NCBI RefSeq assembly: GCF_030463565.1
Contig: NC_134643.1
Location: 1,312,001 to 1,376,000, forward strand
Origin: Pelecanus crispus
Lineage: Eukaryota > Chordata > Aves > Pelecaniformes > Pelecanidae
Direction: 5' to 3'
Length of the DNA: 64,000 nucleotides
Positions within the stretch are counted from its first letter, which is position 1. Each line of letters starts with the position of its first letter. A program made the position numbers and the translations under genes. Positions 11,666 through 23,280 of the stretch are shown here, piece by piece. A model generated the notes under the pieces. It ran no database searches, was not told the origin of the DNA, and saw only the letters and a list, made by a program, of their open reading frames with translations.

Positions 11666-14290
11666 AGACATGCCCCGAGCGAGCGCGTCGTGACCGCATC
11701 GATCCAAAAATAACTCGGAGGAGCGCAGGGATCCTATGCCGGTAAGTTGACAGCAAGTTTTATAAATATATTTAAATCTGGGCTTAGAATGCCACGTGGC
11801 ATTTTAATTACTTACAATTAAAATTACCGCTTTGTAGCAAGACGTGACCCCATCGGGAGGGAACGTCTCGTCCCACCAAAAGCCCGTTTTACTAGCTCGC
11901 CCCTGAAGCAGCATCACGTTGCTATTTAATTTCATCCTGCCTCAGCGTACCGTGACACATCAGGTTGCCGCTATATCGCAGCCAAATGGCAGCGTGGCTG
12001 AGGTCAAGCCTTAATCGCGTTGGATGCGATTCATCTGATGAGGTGCGCACGTCCACATCTGTGCCGGCTGTCTAGACTCCCCTTATAGTCACTGGAAAGA
12101 AATAGGCACTTCCAGGGCATGATTCATCTCATCCTAAAGTAAATGCCTAAATTAGGTCAGATGAATTGTGCCCTAAGAGTTCGTTTCTCTCCGGTCTCTG
12201 AAGGGAGCCGAGCTGCGCCATCCATGGCAGATGTTCGCACCAGATATTTACAGTACGCTGAGATAATTCCCACCCTCTGTGTCACGGTAAACAATTTTAA
12301 AAGCCGCTTCAGCCAGCTGACATTTTAAAACTCGGCCCAACCATTAAGTCATGAACTGAAAAAACTTACGCGAAAGTTCCTTGAAAAACTAACGCTTCAT
12401 CTTTCTTTTTTTATCTCTGTAGTTGCTGATACTGGAAGATCTCGAGAAAATAATCACACGTGTAAGGCCACGTCGCTGTCTCAAATGCGGACCCACGCTG
12501 GCGATAGATTGTGTGTGGTACAGCTGGCCCCCTATCAGAACATTGTGAGCTGACCTTAAAGTCAGGGGAGGGTTTGGTTTTGGTTTGTTTTTTTTTTTTA
12601 AATAAAAGATGGCTTGGGAGGGGTTGTCTTCATGATTTTTAAACTTTAATGTTTGTGTTTTCAAGCTTCTCTTTACACCCAGGGGGACTAGAAGCTTTCT
12701 TTTTTTCTTTTTCTTTACAAGGAAGCCCACGTTCTTACAAAACGTGATTTAAGGGCTCGAAGGAAAACTGGGAGCAGCCCGATTTCCCTGGCCGGACTTC
12801 TGCCCCCCGGCACCGGGACCCGCCTCCCTTCCCGAGGGGGCTGGTAGCTCATCCCAGGCACGGAAGGATCTGGACGTGGAGGGATCCCACGTGCGGATCT
12901 ACAGGACGCGGTGTGATCTAGGCAGAGGGCTTGGAGAATGACGGAACGAGGGAGGCGTCGCTGGCCGGCTCACGAAACCAGGGGTCCAGGGGCTGATGCT
13001 GCCGCGCAAGCCGGAGTCGGACCGGTGACTCAGTTCAGCTTCTGGCCCGGGCTTCTGACTACGTTTAAAACAAACGTGGATCCAGCAAAGACCACAATAA
13101 GCAGGACTCAGTAGTAATTTGAGGCTCTTCTGAGTTATCAGCGACTCATCGGGAGAAGGTTAGCGGTGTGTCCTTCACTCTCTGCCCAGAAAGTTTTACT
13201 CGATTAAAATATCTCCACACTTACGGCCTCCTAAATCTAACTCGGCGCTAAATCCTGACCGAGCTGATCAGGCCTGCGAGCTTTAAAATCTCCAAGAAGG
13301 ACAAGAGCAGAAGTCAGTCAGCCTTCCTCACGGCAGAGGCGGGTGATCTTCACCTCTTCCGCAGCAGCCTGGTCCAGTGGTCCCATCATCCTTGTGAAAT
13401 CTCAATTCCCATTTGATCCGCCCAGCTTTTCAGGCTGCGGCCATCGTTTCTTATTGCGGCTTCTCATTCTGATACTCTCCGCTGCTTTTAAGATCGTTTT
13501 ATTACCTTACATTTTCTTGCAGAAGCGCTCAAATGCAGAAACTAAATCATCTCTCCTCCTCCTTTTTGACGAGCTAAAGAAACCCTGAGCTCTAAGTACC
13601 TCATCAAAGACCTTTTCTCCAACTGTCAGACCGTTTTCATAGTTCCTTTTTGCGGTTCTTCCAGTTTTCCAGAATCTTTTTAAAACGTTGACGCATCGCA
13701 GCTGGATACTCTGCTCGCTCCCCAATATTTCGCATGAGCTAAAATCCTCTCCTGATCCTTATTTTCCTGCTTCAAGGTTCCCAGTCCCTCGGTGCCACTG
13801 GTTGGGTTTTGCCAACACTGCTCTGTCTGCTGTGACAGTGCTAACAAAAGATAACTTCCTTTCTGCACAGGTCTTGTCTGGCTCGTAACCTTAGCTAAGA
13901 ACGGGTACAACCACAGATTGTCTGTAAAATCAGATCTTTGCACAGTCCCCATTTCGTACAGCGCCAAATAAAGCGTCCTGGCTTTTGAAAGTGCTGAGTA
14001 CGTATTAATTATACCTTCAAACATTACCAAAAGCAGAGAATTAGGAGAACTTATTACTTATTAACTGGCTTTCCAGCTGTAGCCTTGTTTACCTCTTTGT
14101 CACATGCCCCGGGCAGCAGAGAAGTTTGGGGGAAGATGACCTTGGTATTTGGACAGGGAAGAGGGAATTTTATTAGTCTGTTGGCGTATCGGTCATCCCA
14201 CCCACAGCTGCAGCCGCTGCCAAGTCACGGACACTGTTTAGGTGCTGGTTTTAACTTAAAACCTTTGTGAGTCCCTTGAGAAACACCCCT
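11666..14290. other. AT-richer unique region, no gene seen
   Basis: The base composition drops to ordinary intergenic levels. Short ORFs have no recognisable domain and no convincing splice context. The only structure noticed is a pair of adjacent inverted repeats at 11788-11824. Confidence 0.5.
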
Positions 14291-14304
14291 GGAAGAAAAG
14301 CCGT

Positions 14305-15185
14305 GATGGTCTGGAGAGCAACCAACGCCACGAGGGAGCTGGAGAGCAACCAATGCCATGAAGGAGCTGGAGAACAACCGACGCCACGAAGGAGCTGGAG
14401 AACAGCCGACACCACGAAGGAGCTGGAGAACAGCCGACGCCATGAAGGAGGTAGAGAACAGCCGACGCCATGAAGGAGCTGGAGAACAGCCGACGCCATG
14501 AAGGAGCTGGAGAACAGCCGACGCCATGAAGGAGCTGGAGAACAACTGACGCCATGAAGGAGCTGGAGAACAGCCGACGCCATGAAGGAGCTGGAGAACA
14601 GCCGACGCCATGAAGGAGCTGGAGAACAACCAACGCCACGAAGGAGGTAGAGAACAGCCGACGCCATGAAGGAGCTGGAGAAACCAATGCCACGAAGGAG
14701 CTGGAGAACAACTGACGCCATGAAGGAGCTGGAGAACAGCCGACGCCATGAAGGAGCTGGAGAACAGCCGATGCCATGAAGGAGGTAGAGAACAGCCGAC
14801 GCCATGAAGGAGCTGGAGAACAACCGACGCCACGAAGGAGCTGGAGAACAGCCGACACCACGAAGGAGCTGGAGAACAGCCGATGCCATGAAGGAGGTAG
14901 AGAACAGCCGACGCCATGAAGGAGCTGGAGAACAGCCGACGCCATGAAGGAGCTGGAGAACAACTGACGCCATGAAGGAGCTGGAGAACAGCCGACGCCA
15001 TGAAGGAGGTAGAGAACAGCCGACGCCACGAAGGAGCTGGAGAACAACCGACGCCATGAAGGAGCTGGAGAACAGCCGACGCCACGAAGGAGCTGGAGAA
15101 CAGCCGATGCCACGAAGGAGCTGGAGAACAGCCGATGCCATGAAGGAGCTGGAGAACAGCCAACGCCACGAAGGAGCTGGAGTAC
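14305..15185. repeat. 28-bp minisatellite, about 31 copies
   Basis: The unit is based on GCCATGAAGGAGCTGGAGAA plus CAGCCGAC, with period 28 (for example 14461 and 14489). Variants are CACGAAGG for CATGAAGG, AGGTAGAG for AGCTGGAG and AACTGAC or AACCGAC at the end. Because 28 is not divisible by three, three units return to frame. This yields stop-free MKELENSRRHEGAGEQ-type ORFs on the plus strand and FSSSFMASAVLQLL-type ORFs on the minus strand; neither is a gene. Confidence 0.94.
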
Positions 15186-15189
15186 TGAA

Positions 15190-18100
15190 AGACTGGAGGA
15201 CCCTGTCCTCAAGTCATCTGCCTCATTCAGAGAGGCAAAGTCAGGTGGAAGGAATCTCGCTGGCCAGGACTGCGTGATTTTGCCACAGAATTGGATGTTT
15301 TTCCTAGGAGAGGCACTGAAAATATCTGAAGGGAATTCCTAACTCCAGCTTTGCCCCGAGATGCCAGCTTTGTTGTAGGGCAGTCGGATACGGGGCCGCT
15401 ATCCATGCTATTACGAGTCCTTCTGGGAAAGCTGCTACGGAAAGACAGCGAGACTCAAACAGTCGTTGGGAGCACAACCTGCATCCCACCCGCTTTCCGA
15501 AAAGTGGTAACACCACCAGAAAAAAAAAACCCAAAACACCAAAGTGTAAACGCATGAACCCTAATCCTAAGTTCTGCGCTGGGCCGCCTGCAGAAAGCCC
15601 AAAGGAGGGCAGTGACAACAACCGGAGGTCTCAGAACCATGGTGTGGGAGGAGAGCACAGCAAAGCTGCGCTTGATTGGTGTGGAAAAAAAGAAAATATG
15701 GGAGATTTTTTAACAGTCTCCTGCTGGGAGCGGGGCAGCAGCCTTCCTTTGCACATCTGGGCCATGGATGAGGTTGTGGATGTGCCGGGTCTGGCACACA
15801 GACCTACAACGGGGTGATCCGGGCAGGAGGGATGGAGAAGCAGGGATGGAGAAGCAGGGATGGAGAAGCAGGTCAGACAAACCTCTCCCAGGAGCAACGT
15901 GAGTGGCAACGACTGCTCTGAGGGAGGACCGTGAGGTGGCCTGAGGTCCCTCGGGTGGAGCAACAGGTCCCGTGGGTGAAATTGGGGAAGCCCTTTGAGG
16001 TTGGGCTGCATCCCTGGTGGCATGCCGAAGGGCGGAGGACACGGAGCCGCGTGTGGGAGCGCAGGGAAGAGGGAGGCGCGGCGTCTCCAGCGCGAGGAAT
16101 GATGTGGGAGGTTGGAAGAGCCCCAGCATGAGCGGCAAGAGCACGACTCCCTTTTTTTATGGGCAAGACGACCAGCCCTGACCTGACCATCGGCAGGCCG
16201 CTCTGAAGGTGTGACACTGAGTGTCCCAACGGGAAAGACCGACTCACGCCCTGCCTCAGTTTACCTCTGACCGTGGGAAGATGGCGTCAAGAAACCAGAA
16301 CACCGAGCCTTTCCAAACTTACTCCAACAGCTCATTCCCGATTTTTTTCAGCGCTTCTGCGCCGTGTTCCGACCCCAGGCCGTGGCCCCGTTGGGACCCA
16401 AACGGGGGTACAGCCTGGTGGCTTCCCACACAACCCTGTTCCTACAGCCGCTCTCCCGAGCAGAGCCCCGCGGCAGGGCTGACCCCCCTTCCCGTGACGC
16501 CCGTCTGACAAAACCTAAACCCAGAGCCGGGCCCTCGGCTCCTCCTGTGAAACCACGTGGATATAACCGCGCACCGACCGGCCCCCGTCATCGGGCTGGC
16601 ACGGAGAGTTCGCGAACCATTAGGCAGCAGCTCTTAACCTCGCCGGCCGGCTATAAATACCCTCGTGCTCCGCGAGCGGTGCCAGGAGGTGTCAAAAGGG
16701 AAAAAACACAAACCTCCCCTGCAAAAATCTGAGCGGAGCAAACCAAAACCGACTCGGCGCCCGCTCATCCCCGCCGCGTTGGAAAGCGCGGGGCGGAAGG
16801 GAGGAGCAGAAATCCCGACACCTGGAGCGAAGGACTTGTGAAGAGCAACCCCCCGTTGTGTGCAGGATTTAATATAGCGATGAGCAACGCGTCCCGGGGT
16901 CAGCGGCCGGGGGCAGAGGAATGCCCCCAGCTAATCCTCCAGCTCCGCAGCCGTCTATTTAGGGAAGCGATGGCCGCGCGGAGCCGAAGGAGGCCCTGCG
17001 CTCAGCGTCCTGGCATTCCTCCACGTCCCAGCTGGCTGTTTTCCCAGCCCTGCACCCACTCCTTCCCGGCCGCTCCGGGGCAGCCATCGGCAAAATCCCC
17101 CCTCCCCGGATTGTGGCGGAAAGGGCTGGGCAGAGCAGCAGGCACAGCACCTGCCCTTGAGGTCCCGTAGGGCTGGCTAAAAAAAAAAAAAAAACCAAAA
17201 AACGGGTTGCGAGCCAGGAGAAGCGTCTTGCCGCTCCTCCGCCCTCCCGTGCCGTGCGCGTTGAGCCGTGGGCTCAGCCGCTGCGCTCGGAGCGGAGGGA
17301 TGAGCCGGAGGGAAAGCATTCGGGCCGGTGATCTAAGGGAGCAGCAATGCGAGGGAGCTGCCAGCCCGGGCTGCTGGCGAGCATAAGCCCCGTGAGCGCT
17401 GCCGCCGCCAGCCAACGCGGACGGGGAGAAACGTCCTTGTCCGAGCGCGACGCTGCAAGCGAGCACTGCCGCGAGTGCCCGCCGCCAGCCCGGCGCGGGG
17501 GGCACGGGGAAGGCGGATGAGGATGGGACGGCCGCTTCCAGACCCCGTCCCGGGCACGCGCGCGCGTTCCCGGGGGAAAGTGGGTCCGTGCCGGAGGGGC
17601 ACTGCCCCGCTGCCCCCCAAAAGCAGCTCGTGCTGCCCACCCCTGCCCGTGTTTGGGGCTGCCTGCGGGCACGGTTGGGGAGAAGGCACCGACTGGGTGC
17701 GTTAAATGCAAGTAGCTCGGATTGGGGTTGGTTTGCTTGGTTTTTAAGGAAAGAAAGAGGTTTCTGCTCTGGATGAGCAGAGCGGCACCAAGGAGGGGGG
17801 CGCGTGGCCAGCAGGCCGGAGCTCCTGTTCACCCCTTTAGGCCCCAAAACTTAAAAAAAAAAAAAAAATCAGTGACTTCCTGCACCTTGGTCTCTTTGAG
17901 CTGCTGCTGCCCCAGACCGTGATGGTGTCTCATTTGCAAGACAAACTCCAACCGGCTGTTACGCGCTCGTCTGCGGCACCTGCAGAACTTGCAAATCCCC
18001 CACCCCGCAGCGACGGAGGGTCCCTGCCCCGGGGCGAGATGCTGTGCTGACGCCATTTAAAAGCATGACATAAGCTGCCTGTCCTCGCTCCTGGGTGTTG

Positions 18101-18480
18101 AATTTTCCCAACTCTCTCTGCCTCCTGGATCGCTGCTACTTTGGAAAGCTTTAGTCAAAAAAAAAAAAAAAACAAAACAAAAAACAAACTCAAAAAAACC
18201 CAAAGAAAAAAAGGGGAATTCCTGTTCCCGGAGCAGATTGATTTAATTAAAGCCATTTAAATCAGTAAAGCGAATCTTCAGCTAAATCAATGAAGCGAGA
18301 AACCTCAAATTAATTCCATCCTCTTAACCGTGGCTTGTGTTTGTTCATTTTAAACATTTCCTTGCAGAAAGCTCTGTTATCGGGGAGCGGTCGCTGGGAC
18401 GTGCCCGTGCCCCGAGGCCAGGGCCTCGCGCGGGTCAAAACACCCCGAGGACAACCGTGTGTCCCCCCGGCGCGACCCGC
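15190..18480. other. Unique GC-rich intergenic region, no gene recognised
   Basis: There are scattered short ORFs without recognisable domains. A three-copy GGATGGAGAAGCAG repeat sits at 15830-15872. A TATAAATA box at 16651-16658, in GC-rich surroundings (CCGGCTATAAATACC), is the only promoter-like element. No known gene of the CALU-IRF5 interval (OPN1SW, CCDC136, FLNC, ATP6V1F, KCP) could be read here. Confidence 0.45.
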
Positions 18481-18484
18481 GCGG

Positions 18485-18538
18485 TTAGGGTTAGGGTTAG
18501 GGTTAGGGTTAGGGTTAGGGTTAGGGTTAGGGTTAGGG
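18485..18538 (+). repeat. Interstitial telomeric repeat (TTAGGG)9
   Basis: Nine perfect, uninterrupted TTAGGG hexamers on the plus strand are flanked by unique GC-rich sequence on both sides (CCCGCGCGG before, GTGGCTGCCC after). The lack of mutations implies a recent origin, such as double-strand-break repair with telomerase, or a recent subtelomeric rearrangement. Confidence 0.97.
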
Positions 18539-20760
18539 TGGCTGCCCTGGCAGCGGTGGCTTTGCTGCAGGGCATCGCGGACCCATCAAAGCCACGAGGC
18601 CGGGTCGTGTCGCAACGCTGTCCTCCGGCTCCGGCGTTTTTAGCTGGGGAACAGCGGCAGAGCTGGTCTGGTCTCCCTCTCCTGGAAAACCAGCGCATTT
18701 CCCGCTGCCCGGAAGGTTTGGGCTCTTCTCCGGCTCTCAATCACACGCTGCCCTTGGTCACCCGACCGCGGAGAGCTCTCCTTGGCCTCACTGGCTTCCA
18801 GCTCGTCCCTTTGCCATCGCCGACGCCGCTCAGCGGCACCCGGGCAGCACGGCGAGGCCGGGCAAGGAGCGCGCCCGCCGCCGCGGCACGGCCGCCGCGG
18901 GGGACCCCTCGTCGCGGAGCTCGTTCGTTAAAGCTGCAGCCGGCCGGCTCAATCCTTCGGATGATCTTACACGCCGGGAAGCTGAAAACAAGCTGCTCCC
19001 TGCCCATAAAAAGCAAAGGGCTTTCGGCGTGGCATCATCAAGGCCAGAGGGAGCTCGCAGCGCACGCAAGCGGTGGGAAACGCTCCCGGCAGGACGTGCC
19101 GTTGGAGAGGGGAGGCTCACACGTGGCCGGCCTTTGCATCCGGGGTGCAGGCGTGCGCCCCGAAACGTGGCTTGGTCCCGGCCCCGATCCCCTCGAAGGT
19201 TTTACGAAATGCAGCCAAAGCGATTCAGACGCGCGCCCTGCGTGCGATTCCGCTCCGCCGGCCTCCCGATCCCTACGGGAATATGCTCTTGCTACCCAGA
19301 ATGCATCCCACACCTAGTTTGTAGGAAGACAGAAGTGGTGGCATTCACTTTGTCCCCAAATTCCTGGCTATCCCGTGCCACCGGGACCGGCTACGGAGAG
19401 CTGCTCCGGTCAAGGCATAGAGCACGGCGAGGGTGCCGGCGAGCCGCTCGGCTCTCCAGAGCGAAGCCATCCCCTCCTGGCAGGGGCTGAGGAAATCAGG
19501 CTGCCCACCCCAAAACACCTCTGAAATCGGCAGCGGAGCCAACCAGAGGAGCCCGGCTGGCCCACGGCGAGCGGCTGCACGGGGATGTCCTTCCCAGTGG
19601 AAAGCCAAGTCTTCCAGGCAGGAAGAGGAAGACCACTTCGCTAGAGACGCAGTCCGAGATAGGAAATTGTAGTTGAACGGGTTGGTTAAGCTTGGTGTTT
19701 GCAAAAATAGGGCACGCAACCCCGATCCCATCGGCGCCGTGTACCCACCGCCCGCACAGAAACGTGCGGCTACACCGTTCTCCTCGCCTCCCTGTGCCGG
19801 AGACGGCCCCGCTCTTCCTCAATTTGTGTCGCTTTTGGAGAAATGGACGCTTCTCCCCTCCCCTTCCTCCTTCGCCACCTGCGACGCTGCCGACGTCCCC
19901 GAGGTCCGTCCTTCTGTCCGGCTGTAGGTTGATCGCCGCTCATCCGAGGGTCCGTCAGCTCCCGGGTGCCGCAGAGGACCTCGAGCGGGAACAGCAGCAG
20001 GGGTTGCAGGACGCTGTTGAACGCCATCGCCGAGAAGGGCTCCAGAAGGCGATCGCCGACGGCTCTCGGCAAACCCACCGCCAGCACCTGGAGGGGGGGA
20101 GGTGAATTTGGGTCAAAATGCGTGGTTTTGATGGATATTTGCCAGCACGTGGCATCCTGAGGTGTGGCGGGCGCCCTGTGAAGAGCAAGTTGCTCAGAAG
20201 GAACGCCCCGCTCCTCTTAGAGGCACCGAAAACGTGGCCGAGATGCAAAAAACTTCGCTGTGGGCGGAGAAGTTTGAGAGAGCGGAGAACCTGAAGTTTC
20301 TCCTCCCAGTACCGAAGAATTTTGATGTGGAAACACGCAGAGGAAGGGAAGCGGAAGGTTTATATTCAGGGTTGCCGGCATGTCTCATCGCCTCCTACAA
20401 TTCCCTCTCCTTTTGCCTTGTCCCCCTCCAGCGACCGCGGCAGCAAACCCCAGACGGGGCAGGAAGGTTCCTGGTGGTGTATTTGGGGTGCGACCACGGG
20501 TTTCAGAGAGCAAACCTTCTGGGTAAGCATCGAACGCTCATATTGCTCATGCCACCCAACCTCCACCGCCAAACATCCAGCGTTTCTGACCTCGGGGCTC
20601 TCTTTTCTTTTGGAGGACAAGCCCGGCCTCCCCACAAACGCGTCCACCACTGGGGTGGGACCGGGCTTTAACAATGCAGAGCTCTTCAAGGTAAATGGGG
20701 ATTGCAAAAAAAAAAAATCAGATGGAAAATTCTCAGAGATGGCTCGTACCATGTCTCCTC
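18539..20760. other. Unique region, one doubtful exon candidate
   Basis: No confident gene. One GC3-rich minus-strand open stretch ending near 20087 has a good acceptor but no good donor (see findings). The remaining ORFs are short and featureless. Confidence 0.4.
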
Positions 20761-20761
20761 T

Positions 20762-21425
20762 CATAGAATCATAGGGTCATGGAATCGTTGAGGTCGGCAA
20801 AGACCTTGAAGATCACCCAGCCCAACCGTTGACCCAACACTGCCAAGGCCACCACTAAACCAATCAAGGGCAGAGTCATCATTTCATCTTGCCTGCCTTG
20901 GGGGCTGCATTATTCTTTAATGAAGGTAAGAACTGGGAATCACCAAGGTTGGGAAGGATCTCTAAGGTCATCAGGCCAGCCGTCACCCCAACACCCCCAT
21001 GCCCACTAACCCATGGCCCCCAGTGCCACCTCTGCCCGTGTTTTGAACCCCTCCAGGGCTGGGGACTCCCCCACCTCTCTGGGCAGCCTGTTCCAGTGCT
21101 TGGCCACTCTTGCCATGAAGAAATTTCTCCCAATATCCAACCTAAACCTCCCCTGGCGCAGCTTGAGCCCATTCCCTCTCATCCCATCACTGTTCCTTGG
21201 GAGAAGAGCCCGACCCCGCTCCCTGCCCCCTCCTGCCAGGAGCTGCAGAGCGATCAGGTCTCCCCTCAGCCTCCTCTTCTCCAGGCTGAACACCCCCAGC
21301 TCCCTCAGCCGCTCCCCACCAGCCCTGTGCTCCAGACCCTGCCCCAGCTCCGCTGCCCTTCTCCGGACACGCTCCAGCACCCCGATGTCCTTCTTGCCGC
21401 GAGGGTCGCTGCCGGGGGCGAGCGC
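20762..21425 (-). mobile_element. CR1 LINE 3' fragment (composite-tail type), inverted
   Basis: The reverse complement of CR1 begins with tandem tail octamers (CATAGAATCATAGGGTCATGG). It runs through the composite tail (CATTATTCTTTAATGAAGG) and the AGGCTGCCCAGAGAGG complement, ending near the ribosomal-like TGTCCTTCTTG segment. Confidence 0.9.
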
Positions 21426-23280
21426 TGGAGCATCTCCCACCCGAGCTGGGTTTCGGTGCCGTCCCCGGTGCTGCAGGACTCGGCCGACAGCGGGAAGCCG
21501 AGCTGGGCTCCGGCCATGGAGGAAAACCCCTGGAAATGGGACAACCTTGTCCTATCTTTATCCCAGGCTGCCTGGGAGCGGGACGGACGGCTGGGTCCAG
21601 CACAGCTCCGGCACGGCTCCGGCACGGCTCCGGCACCCCATCCGGCTCCTCGCCAGCGCATCCCGCTTGTAGCAGAGCTGGCCACCAAATTAGGAAAAAA
21701 AAAAAAAGAGCTGGAGGTCCGCCTGCACCATCCAAGGGGCTGCCTTGCCCCGCCGTAATTAATTAATGACAAATAAATACGTGATTTGAGGCGGAGGCTC
21801 GGAGGTGGGAGCGCGGGTTGCCTGCCTGCCGTGTTTTCAGGCCGGTTCTCCCTCTACCTGTGGCCAAAACCTGGATGAAGGAGCCCAAAAATACACCAGG
21901 CCGGTATCCGGAGCAGGCAGCTGGCCGGGGGCCCGGGAAGCGATGACTCCGCGATGCTGACGGCCCAACTCCGGAAAATCCCGTCCAACATCGCCCCGGG
22001 AATCAGCATCGGCAGGGCTGAGTGCTCCCTCTCACGGCCACGGAGATCGAGGCAATCCTGGGGAGTTTTCGCCGGATTTCTCTTCGAGGAATTAAAAAAA
22101 AAATATATATATTGGGAGAGGGAAATCGGCGTCGGGGCGGGAACGCGGCGTCCCACCCAGAGAGCCGGCAAGAACGGTTTCGTTTCTCGGTGGAAAAAGC
22201 GAGTGGGAAAGTCCCCTCCTCCGCGACTTCATGCGTGATAACCCAAAAAAAACCACTTTTTATTTTAAATTTTTTTTTTTTTACCCCCCGGTTTGTCCTC
22301 GTGGGACACGTGGCAGGGAGCGGGGCTGGGGACGGCAAATCCCAAGGCTGCGGCGGAGACGGTGGCTGTTCAACGATGGCAAAAATTAAAATTAAAAATA
22401 TAAAACAAGAGGCGAAGCCCCAGCGCTTCCCAAAAGCCGGAGGAGGAGGCGGTGGCGGAGGGGGAAGCGCACGGCCGTGCCGCTTCCTTCCCGTTTCCCC
22501 GAAATCTCTGCCGAAAAGCTCGACGCCGGCTCAGCGGCGGGGAGAGGATCCCTGAGGAAATATCCATGCGGCATCCCATAAATCGGCATTTTTTTGGGGG
22601 TGCCTTTTTCCAGCGTTTTTGCGGCCCAGCCGTGGTTTGCATGCCGGCTGCGGTTCGGGAAGGGAATTTGGATGGGCGGATGGGATGTGTAGGGAAGATG
22701 CTCCGAGGCCCGGAGCTCCTCTCCCCACGTCCTGCGGCAGAACCAGGACCGCGATTCCCAGCCCGAATTCACCATTCCCGGCTCGGGGGCCGGGATCGGG
22801 CCCCCACCGTGCTGTAGCCGATTCTTGGGATCGGCCGGGATGCTGGGAGGAGGACCGACGAGGCTGCACGGAAAAAACCCGCGCGGCACGGCATGGGAGA
22901 GGGGAAGGGAGCTGCTCACTGCCTCCACATCCGTGCAATAGCCGAGCTTTCCGTAGGGAAGCTCCGTAGGGAACTTGGTGAATCCGGACAAGATGCCGGA
23001 TAGAGGATTCCGGGAGCCCATTCCTCCTTGCCCGGCCATCGGCACGGCACCGCTCGGGTGCCGACATCCCTCTGCCAGCACAGGCCCTCTGCTCCGGGAG
23101 CCGGGAATGCCGATCCCCAGGGATTGGTAGGTTGAACCTGAGCTGAAGGATGCGGGAATGGCTCCCACCGGCTCTTCAAAGGCTGCCGGGGTGCAGCGAG
23201 GAGCAGGAGACCCCAAAATCCCTCGGGAGGGCGGCCGGACTGGCGGGATGAGCCACGGAGCAGGGATCCTGGGTGGCTGA
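21426..23280. other. GC-rich unique region, no gene seen
   Basis: This region carries homopolymers at 21693-21706, 22095-22110 and 22262-22280 and GGGATCC/GGGAATCC-rich sequence that grades into the following minisatellite. ORFs have no recognisable domain. Confidence 0.4.

Noticed and set aside
13343-14030. Short ORFs of 72-116 codons around 13.3-14.0 kb
   Set aside because: No recognisable domain, no splice context and an ordinary AT-rich composition.
11700-23280. OPN1SW, CCDC136, FLNC, ATP6V1F or KCP exons expected from human synteny
   Set aside because: None could be read on either strand; only one doubtful exon candidate remains.
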